Shown piece by piece: positions 58,947-64,000 of a stretch of DNA of 64,000 nt (the first letter of the stretch is position 1; each line of letters begins with the position of its first letter). The DNA lies in NCBI RefSeq assembly GCF_014203695.1, contig NZ_JACHJO010000005.1:124001-188000 (forward strand). The letters are read 5' to 3'. Both the position numbers and the translations under genes were made by a program. The DNA comes from Nocardiopsis algeriensis (GTDB taxonomy: Bacteria > Actinomycetota > Actinomycetes > Streptosporangiales > Streptosporangiaceae). The notes beneath the pieces are model-generated. The model made no database searches, had not been told where the DNA came from, and saw only the letters and a program-made list of their open reading frames with translations.

Positions 58947-59498
58947 TCACAGCTCGCGGATCACACGCGCCGGGTTGCCCACCGCCACCACGTTCGCGGG
59001 CAGGTCCCGGGTCACCACCGCACCCGCGCCCACCACCGTGTTCTCACCGATGCTCACCCCGGGGCAGACGATGACACCGCCGCCCAACCACACGTTGTCG
59101 CCGATCGTGACGGGCTCGGCCGCCTCCCACTTCTGGCGCCGCTTGTCCGGGTCAAGGGGATGCGTGGGCGTCAGCAACTGCACATTGGGGCCGATCTGGA
59201 CGTCGGCGCCGATACGGATGGGCGCCACGTCCAGCATCACCGCGCCGCAGTTGACGAACGTGCGCGCCCCCACCGAGATGTTGTAGCCGTAGTCCACCTG
59301 CAGCGGCGAGCGGATCCAGGCGTCCTCCCCCAGCTCGCCCACCAGCTGGGCCAGTACCTCTTGGCGGGCGTCATCGTCCACGTCCAAGGCGTTGAACCGC
59401 GCCGTGAGCTTGGATGCGTGCACGAGCTCGGCCTGGAGCTCGGGGTCGTCGGCGAGGTAGAGCTCACCGGCGAGCATGCGTTCCTTCTGACTGGCCAC
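58947..59498 (-). CDS. Maltose O-acetyltransferase family protein
   Basis: The 183-residue protein shows hexapeptide-repeat (left-handed beta-helix) structure: GVGAGAVVTRDLP, VSIGENTVVGAGAVV, and VGARTFVNCGAVMLDV. An N-terminal KERMLAGELYLADDPEL and HPLDP segment (LLTPTHPLDPDKR), with the active-site His, match sugar O-acetyltransferases of the Mac/LacA/NodL group. It acetylates a sugar from acetyl-CoA; the natural acceptor is unknown. The GTG at 59498 is preceded by GGAAAGGGG. The MITE at 59541 starts 42 bases upstream. Confidence 0.88.
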   Translation of the reverse strand: MASQKERMLAGELYLADDPELQAELVHASKLTARFNALDVDDDARQEVLAQLVGELGEDAWIRSPLQVDYGYNISVGARTFVNCGAVMLDVAPIRIGADVQIGPNVQLLTPTHPLDPDKRRQKWEAAEPVTIGDNVWLGGGVIVCPGVSIGENTVVGAGAVVTRDLPANVVAVGNPARVIREL

Positions 59499-59540
59499 AG
59501 GGGCCCCTTTCCGTCCGCGAATCCACCCCGACCCTAGACC

Positions 59541-59712
59541 CTGTTTTCCGGATCATCTCGGGCTGTACGGCCGCCAGGCGCCCCCTTGCCGCGTCGGAGA
59601 GCTTGCCAAGCCCACCGGGCCGAGCTGCGCTCCCCGCCTCGCAAGGGAACACCTGGCCGACCGTTCGCCGGAGGATCGGCTCCGCCGATACGGCGAGAGC
59701 ATCCACACAACA
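59541..59712 (+). mobile_element. MITE-like element, copy 2, intergenic
   Basis: This roughly 172-bp copy is near-identical to the minus strand of 8227-8398, with only about ten differences. Here the left end reads CTGTTTTCCGGAT and the right end ATCCACACAACA, so the terminal repeat has decayed, and a clean target duplication is not evident (AGACC against AGGCC). It sits between the acetyltransferase and acyltransferase genes and contains no gene. The inner segment ACACCTGGCCGACCGTTCGC is unchanged between copies. Confidence 0.85.
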
Positions 59713-59843
59713 GGCCCTGGATCTTCGTCGACGCAGCGGCGGACGCACCCCGGCACGTGCGCCGGAGACGAACGCACCCCCCTGCAGGGCAGGCCTCCAC
59801 CGGGAGCCGCGCCCCCGGCCCCCGAAGCCGGGGACGCGGCCGC

Positions 59844-60986
59844 TCACAGGACACGCCGGACCGCGGGAAGCGCACGCACCGCCCACGCCAGCGCCCAGCA
59901 GCAGGGCACGGCCAGCACACCCAGCACCGCGAACTTGGCCACCGCCGGAGCTTCCCACCCTGCCAGGGCCAGCCCTCCGGCGACCAGCACCAGCGGGTGC
60001 AGCACGTAGACGGCGAAGGCGTTGTCGGACAGGAACCGCGCCAGGGGCCCGCCGCCGTCGACGAAGCGGCGGAAGAACACCACCAGCGCCAGAACGGCGC
60101 CCACCGCCAGGAACATCTCCAGGACGATCGCGGCCATCACCGCGACCGACCCCGGATCGGCCATCTGCCCGCCGGTCAGCACCAGCAGCGAGCCGTAGCC
60201 CGCCAGCGCCGCCAGGGCCGTCGCCATCCCGTACCAGCCCGCACTGCCGGGCAGGCGCGCCGCCCAGTTGCGGCGGAAGGCCACCGCACCCACCGCGAAC
60301 AAGGCCGCGTACTGAGGCACGTAACCAGGACTGGGCAGGCCCACCACCGGCCAGTACGGGGCGGGGAAGGCCCACCGCCACAGGAAGGTCACCACACCCA
60401 GCGCGACGGTGAAGGCCACCACGGGCCACAGCCACCGCAGCGGCTCGCCGTCGGCGGGCCGTTCCACCGCAGCGGGGGCCCGGCGGCGCCCACGCACGGC
60501 GCGCACCGCCGCATGGACCAGGGTGAACAGCAGCAGCACCTCCACGAACCACATCGGTCCGGGGTCGTAGGAGAGCACCAGGTACAGCCACAGCGGTCCC
60601 TCCTCGTGGCCGGGAAGTACCAGCAGCGGCCGCAGCAGTACCACGAACAGCAGGAACGGGACACCGAGCCGCACCAGGCGCTCGCGGACATGGCCCGCGA
60701 CACCGCGCCGGTCGGCCGAGGCGGGCACGAAGAAGCCCGCGAGCAGGAAGAACAGACCCATGAAGTAGGTCTGGTTGAGGATGACGAACACGTCCAGCAA
60801 TCCCGCGGAGGCGTCCTGGGGCGTCTCCAGGTAGTACCAGACCGGGATGTGGCTGTAGGTCACCGCCGCGTGGTGCAGCACCACCAGGACGGTCAGTGCC
60901 ACGCGCAGGTTGTCCACGTAGTGCAGCCGGCGTCGGGGAGGAGGGGCGGTTCCGGGAGAGTCGTCGGACGGTCTCTGCTGCGGCAT
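59844..60986 (-). CDS. Acyltransferase family 3 membrane protein
   Basis: The 380-residue integral membrane protein has about ten hydrophobic segments and the Acyl_transf_3 start HYVDNLRVALTVLVVLHHAA, with the histidine of the family, FFLLAGFFVPAS and LLFTLVHAAV further on, ending FAVYVLHPLVLVAGGLALAG. Such proteins acylate carbohydrates of the envelope or of natural products. The ATG at 60986 follows GCGAGAGAAG. Its 3' end lies 131 bases from MITE copy 2. Confidence 0.85.
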   Translation of the reverse strand: MPQQRPSDDSPGTAPPPRRRLHYVDNLRVALTVLVVLHHAAVTYSHIPVWYYLETPQDASAGLLDVFVILNQTYFMGLFFLLAGFFVPASADRRGVAGHVRERLVRLGVPFLLFVVLLRPLLVLPGHEEGPLWLYLVLSYDPGPMWFVEVLLLFTLVHAAVRAVRGRRRAPAAVERPADGEPLRWLWPVVAFTVALGVVTFLWRWAFPAPYWPVVGLPSPGYVPQYAALFAVGAVAFRRNWAARLPGSAGWYGMATALAALAGYGSLLVLTGGQMADPGSVAVMAAIVLEMFLAVGAVLALVVFFRRFVDGGGPLARFLSDNAFAVYVLHPLVLVAGGLALAGWEAPAVAKFAVLGVLAVPCCWALAWAVRALPAVRRVL

Positions 60987-61496
60987 CTTCTCTCGCAAGG
61001 GGGGCGGGCCCGAGCCTCGGGCACAGGGGAAAGGGGGGACTGCTCTCCCAGCATCGGCGTTCCGGTTCCGCACAGCCATGGGGAATGTCCCTGGTTCCAC
61101 CCCTGCGGGTCCCGGCCCCCTTACCGGGGGCAGCACCCTGGTGGAGCGGCCCCGGACAGAAGCGGTGCCTGCTCGCAGGGGGTGTGCCCGCTCAGGGTGC
61201 GCGGTGGGGGCATGAGCGCCTTTTCCGGCCCCGGTGTGTGCGCGTGCCGTTCACGGCAGTCACCTTCCCGTCAGGTGATGGAGAGGCGACCGGAACCCCG
61301 GTTCGATGCTTGCCCCGTCACCGGGGCCTGTTCTCCCCGGAAGGAGAGGAGCGCGTCGAGCACGGGCCTGTGCGATGTGGGGACGCTTTTCTGGGAAAGG
61401 ATCCTTTGTCTGCGGCTTCCCTTTCCGAACACCTTCGAAGCCGTCTTCGCGCATGCCTCGACCGCTTTCCGGGCGCGGCGCCGCATCCGAACTCTT
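60987..61496. other. 510-base gene-free region between acyltransferase and sortase genes
   Basis: Both strands carry open frames only as GC-bias shadows. The only structure I see is a small CCCCC/GGGGG hairpin near 61115-61130. It must hold the acyltransferase promoter. The segment at 61375-61450 is AT-richer (TTTTCTGGGAAAGGATCC) without a recognisable motif. Confidence 0.45.
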
Positions 61497-62309
61497 CTAC
61501 CCCGAATTACCGGGGGCTTCGGTAATGCGCGCATAGACGACCACGTTGTCCTCGTAACTGTGCCCGACGTCGTCGAAGTCCCCGCCGCAGGTGATCAACC
61601 GCAGTTCCGGCTCCTGTGTGTCACCGTAGACCCTGTGCGTGGGGAATTCCTCCTTGGCGTACTGCTCCACCGCGTAGACGGCGAAGTGCGCCACCGCTCC
61701 GTCGGCGCGCGCCACCGAGACCGTGTCACCGACCTCCAGCTGCTTCAGACGGTGGAAGACCGCCGGCCCCGTGTCCGAGTCCAGGTGCCCGGCCAGGACG
61801 GCCGCTCCTGTCTCGCCCGGGGCCTCGCCCAGCGCGTACCATCCCACCGCTTCCCACGGCTCGGGGGCCTCCAGGCGCTTCTGGTCGGTCAGCCCCAGTT
61901 CCACTACGTGGGAGGAGTGCAGCCCGATCGCCTCGGCGGACAGGGCCACCGGGGCCAGGCCCGGGAAACGTCCGTCTTCCGGCGCGACCTCCGAAACCGC
62001 GGAGGAGACCGGGACAGGTGTGCGCTCGGGCGTGAGCAGCCGCTGCCTCCCCTCCGGCCCGGCCAGCGCCAGCCCCAGCAGGAGGACGGCGGTGAACGCG
62101 CACACCATGGCGGCCGCCGCGGCCGCACCGCTGCCGCGGCGGCCCGGCAGTCCCCTCGCCGTGTTCCCAACGCTCGGCGGGGAACCCCCCGGGGCCCCCG
62201 CTGTACGACGGTGCCGGCCTCGCGCCACCGGCACAGCGGGGGCATTTCTTCTCCGGTTCTGCCCAGAACGCACCGGTGACCTGCTCGCGGCGGACGGCAT
62301 CCGGGACAC
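61497..62309 (-). CDS. Class F sortase
   Basis: The 270-residue protein has a long basic cytoplasmic start, one membrane helix near residues 65-85 (MVCAFTAVLLLGLALAG) and a class F-type sortase domain: VLAGHLDSDTGPAVFHRLKQ with the catalytic His (about residue 170), a TCGG Cys motif in LRLITCGGDF (about residue 243) and the preceding Arg. Being type-II anchored, it should attach proteins to the cell wall outside. It begins 3 bases after the Excalibur-protein stop, so that protein is its likely substrate. GTG 62309 or ATG 62300 could be the start. Confidence 0.88.
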   Translation of the reverse strand: MSRMPSAASRSPVRSGQNRRRNAPAVPVARGRHRRTAGAPGGSPPSVGNTARGLPGRRGSGAAAAAAMVCAFTAVLLLGLALAGPEGRQRLLTPERTPVPVSSAVSEVAPEDGRFPGLAPVALSAEAIGLHSSHVVELGLTDQKRLEAPEPWEAVGWYALGEAPGETGAAVLAGHLDSDTGPAVFHRLKQLEVGDTVSVARADGAVAHFAVYAVEQYAKEEFPTHRVYGDTQEPELRLITCGGDFDDVGHSYEDNVVVYARITEAPGNSG

Positions 62310-62312
62310 GCT

Positions 62313-62903
62313 CTAGTTCTCCCGCCCCAGCCTTCGGCTGATGACGAACCCGCCCGCGGCGGCCGCGGCGAAGGCGCCCGCCCCGCCCACGAGCCAGGCG
62401 CTCAGCGCCTCGCCGGCGGTCGCGCCGCCACCGGTGTCGACACCGCCGACCGGGACGGGATCCCCGTTCTGCTCCTGGGGCTCGTCGTCGCCCGAGGTCG
62501 TGCCGTCCTCCGTGTCGGTGTCGCCGTTGTCGGAGGAAGCGTCGCCCTCCTCCCCTGCCGGGGTGAAGTCGTCGTACTCCTCGCAGCCGATTCCGTCGCC
62601 GTCGGCGTCGAAGTTGTTCGGGTCGCCCGCCTCCACCTCGAAGTTGCGGTCCGAGATGTCGGGGCAGTCCAGATCGTCCTCGTCGTACTCCTCACAGCCG
62701 ATCCCGTCGCCGTCGGCGTCGAAGTTGTGCGGATCGCCCTCGCTGACCTCGAAGTCGCGCTCGGAGATCTCCGAGCAGTCCACGTCCGGCGGGGGCGGCG
62801 GAACCGGGTCCTCGGCCAGGGCCGGGGAGGCCGCTCCCAGAGCCAGGGCGGAGCCCAGGCCCACGGCCGCGGCGGTGGCTGTCGCCGTACGGATCTCGAC
62901 CAT
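62313..62903 (-). CDS. Secreted Excalibur-domain protein with C-terminal membrane anchor, likely sortase substrate
   Basis: The 196-residue protein has a signal peptide (VGLGSALALGAASPALAED), then two Excalibur calcium-binding repeats (NFDADGDGIGCEEYDEDD and NFDADGDGIGCEEYDD, with Asp ligands and a Cys in each), a Thr/Asp/Gly-rich linker, and a C-terminal PVGGVDTGGG, then a hydrophobic helix and RRLG tail. This is a sorting-signal layout. It is transcribed just before the class F sortase gene. The ATG at 62903 has GGAGGAAG upstream. It probably acts at the cell surface, binding calcium. Confidence 0.87.
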   Translation of the reverse strand: MVEIRTATATAAAVGLGSALALGAASPALAEDPVPPPPPDVDCSEISERDFEVSEGDPHNFDADGDGIGCEEYDEDDLDCPDISDRNFEVEAGDPNNFDADGDGIGCEEYDDFTPAGEEGDASSDNGDTDTEDGTTSGDDEPQEQNGDPVPVGGVDTGGGATAGEALSAWLVGGAGAFAAAAAGGFVISRRLGREN

Positions 62904-63273
62904 GCTTCCTCCACATGATTGCGACCGGGACCTGCCGCTGTACGCAACCGCGCACCAGATCCCCAGAAAACATCATCCGAAGGGACAAAATCCCGCGAAT
63001 AACGCGAAACCCACATTCCCGACAAGGTGGAGGGCCAACCCCGCGTCCGCCAACCATGGACACCGCAAGGAACAACCTTTTCCCGCGAAGAAAGGGAAGC
63101 CCGAACGCTCCCCCGGCGAGGCAACAGAAGGATCAAGACCACCTGCTCCGCCCACAAAAGACGGGCCGGACATGGAACGGCAAAAAAGGGAGGCCCGCAG
63201 GGGCCTCCCCTTCATGCTCGTACGTCCGGACCGTGTTCTTCGGACGCTCTGCAACGACGCGCTACAACAGGGC
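62904..63273. other. 370-base intergenic region with lower GC
   Basis: This stretch separates gdhA from the Excalibur gene. It holds the promoter of the Excalibur-sortase operon, AT-richer sequence (ACATCATCCGAAGGGACAAA) and the gdhA terminator at 63182-63209. No coding frame is convincing. Confidence 0.55.
63182..63209 (-). terminator. Intrinsic terminator of gdhA
   Basis: On the minus strand, GGGAGGCCC and GGGCCTCCC (63188-63196, 63201-63209) form a 9-bp stem with a 4-base loop, followed by TTTTTT (63182-63187 read in reverse). This is a textbook rho-independent terminator, 65 bases after the gdhA stop. Confidence 0.88.
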
Positions 63274-64000
63274 CTAGATGAGACCCTGGGCCAGCATCGC
63301 GCCCGCCACCCGCTCGAAACCGGCCACGTTGGCGCCCAGCACGTAGTCACCCGGAGCGTCGTAGCGCTCGGCCGCGTCCCGGCAGCGGTCGTGGATGTCG
63401 GCCATCACCCCGGCCAGAGCGGCCTCGGTCTGCTCGAACGTCCACGAGGTGCGCAGAGAGTTCTGCTGCATCTCCAGGCCGCTGGTGGCCACCCCGCCCG
63501 CGTTGGCGGCCTTGCCCGGTGCGAACAGCACGCCGGCTTCGCGCAGCACCTTGACCGCCTTGGGCGTGGTGGGCATGTTGGCGCCCTCGGCCACCGCGAT
63601 CACACCGTTGCGCACCAGCCGGCTCGCCGCATCGGCGTCCAACTCGTTCTGCGTGGCACAGGGCAGCGCGATCTCGCACGGCACCTCCCACACGTCACCG
63701 CCCGGCACGAAGCGGGCCGAGGGCCGCTGCTCGGCGTAGGTGCTGATACGGGCCCGCTCCACCTCCTTGACCTGCTTGAGCAGGGCCACGTCCAGGCCGG
63801 CCTCGTCCACGATGTAACCGCCCGAGTCCGAGCAGGCCACCACGGTGGCGCCCAGCTGCTGGGCCTTCTCCACCGCATAGATCGCCACGTTGCCCGAACC
63901 CGACACGACCACGCGTTTGCCGTCCAGGTCCTTGCCGACGTTCTCGAGCATGCGCCGGGTGAACATGACCAGTCCGTAGCCGGTGGCCTCGGTGCGTACC
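63274..64000 (-). CDS. gdhA: NADP-specific glutamate dehydrogenase, C-terminal part (runs off right edge)
   Basis: The visible 242 codons encode the cofactor domain: TEATGYGLVMF, then GKRVVVSGSGNVAIYAVEKA (Rossmann), VACSDSGGYIVDE, EIALPCATQNELDADAA, VAEGANMPTT and FAPGKAANAGGVATSGLEM. This is the hexameric NADP-dependent GdhA type, which makes glutamate from ammonium and 2-oxoglutarate. The N-terminal substrate domain lies beyond the window. A strong terminator follows the stop. The link with the nitrate operon at the other end of the window is functional only. Confidence 0.95.
   Translation of the reverse strand, partial: VRTEATGYGLVMFTRRMLENVGKDLDGKRVVVSGSGNVAIYAVEKAQQLGATVVACSDSGGYIVDEAGLDVALLKQVKEVERARISTYAEQRPSARFVPGGDVWEVPCEIALPCATQNELDADAASRLVRNGVIAVAEGANMPTTPKAVKVLREAGVLFAPGKAANAGGVATSGLEMQQNSLRTSWTFEQTEAALAGVMADIHDRCRDAAERYDAPGDYVLGANVAGFERVAGAMLAQGLI

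Noticed and set aside
60896..61525. 209-codon plus-strand frame between acyltransferase and sortase genes
   Set aside because: Low-complexity Arg/Pro/Gly composition with no domain and overlapping the acyltransferase gene antisense; regarded as a GC shadow.

Overview
This is a very GC-rich window with dense, short-spaced genes, frequent GTG/TTG starts and actinobacterial families (CGNR regulator, DUF6292, DUF4253, a class F sortase, a Rv2629-like protein). It is chromosomal DNA of a high-GC actinomycete. Nocardiopsis or a close relative is my best guess from the overall look of the proteins, but I could not test that. No rRNA, tRNA, CRISPR array or prophage is visible. The only mobile DNA is two copies of a roughly 172-bp MITE-like element.

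Region by region: 1-2.5 kb holds the N-terminal part of a large AAA-ATPase regulator and a small DUF1772 membrane protein. 2.6-7.5 kb is a translationally coupled nitrate assimilation operon on the minus strand (NarK-type transporter, molybdopterin nitrate reductase, FAD/BFD electron-transfer subunit). 7.7-8.6 kb is a methyltransferase gene split by a MITE. 8.7-14.1 kb has assorted single genes (GAF-SpoIIE phosphatase, metallo-hydrolase, DUF4253, thioesterase, phosphoesterase, CGNR regulator). 14.2-16.8 kb is a metal ABC importer with a DtxR/MntR-like palindrome over its start codon; a DtxR-family regulator lies at 42.2-42.9 kb.

17.0-33.8 kb is the most striking part, a large sugar-acid catabolic locus. 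One plus-strand operon encodes a Gfo/Idh oxidoreductase, a DUF993 aldolase-like protein, a TIM-barrel isomerase and an enolase-superfamily dehydratase or cycloisomerase. A minus-strand operon encodes two more Gfo/Idh enzymes, a DUF6807 protein and a uronate-dehydrogenase-like SDR, followed by a LacI regulator. A third operon encodes an ABC importer without its own ATPase. Next come an aldehyde dehydrogenase and a 5-dehydro-4-deoxyglucarate dehydratase-like enzyme, with a divergent IclR regulator. Four similar LacI-type palindromes sit in front of the first three operons and lacI. Together they fit uptake of a uronate-containing compound and its oxidation through aldarate and alpha-ketoglutarate semialdehyde to alpha-ketoglutarate; the three Gfo/Idh enzymes, DUF993 and DUF6807 remain unexplained extras.

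33.8-47.1 kb contains a NarL-type two-component system, a BRCT exonuclease, a Rv2629-like ribosome hibernation protein, an alpha/beta hydrolase, a Tat-exported PhoD phosphatase, an LCMT-type methyltransferase, the DtxR regulator, a fused PabA-PabB enzyme and a sugar MFS transporter. 47.1-49.0 kb is a small regulatory module (XRE protein, divergent excisionase-type HTH protein with an apparently leaderless promoter, a hypothetical protein, DUF6292). 49.0-64 kb carries an amino-acid-oxidase-like flavoprotein, a fourth Gfo/Idh enzyme, a DUF4097 protein, methyltransferase and MarR, GNAT, TetR with a divergent GAP-family membrane protein, an ABC exporter behind a SoxR/MerR-like promoter, a maltose-acetyltransferase homologue, the second MITE, an acyltransferase, a sortase with its likely Excalibur-domain substrate, and the C-terminal part of glutamate dehydrogenase.
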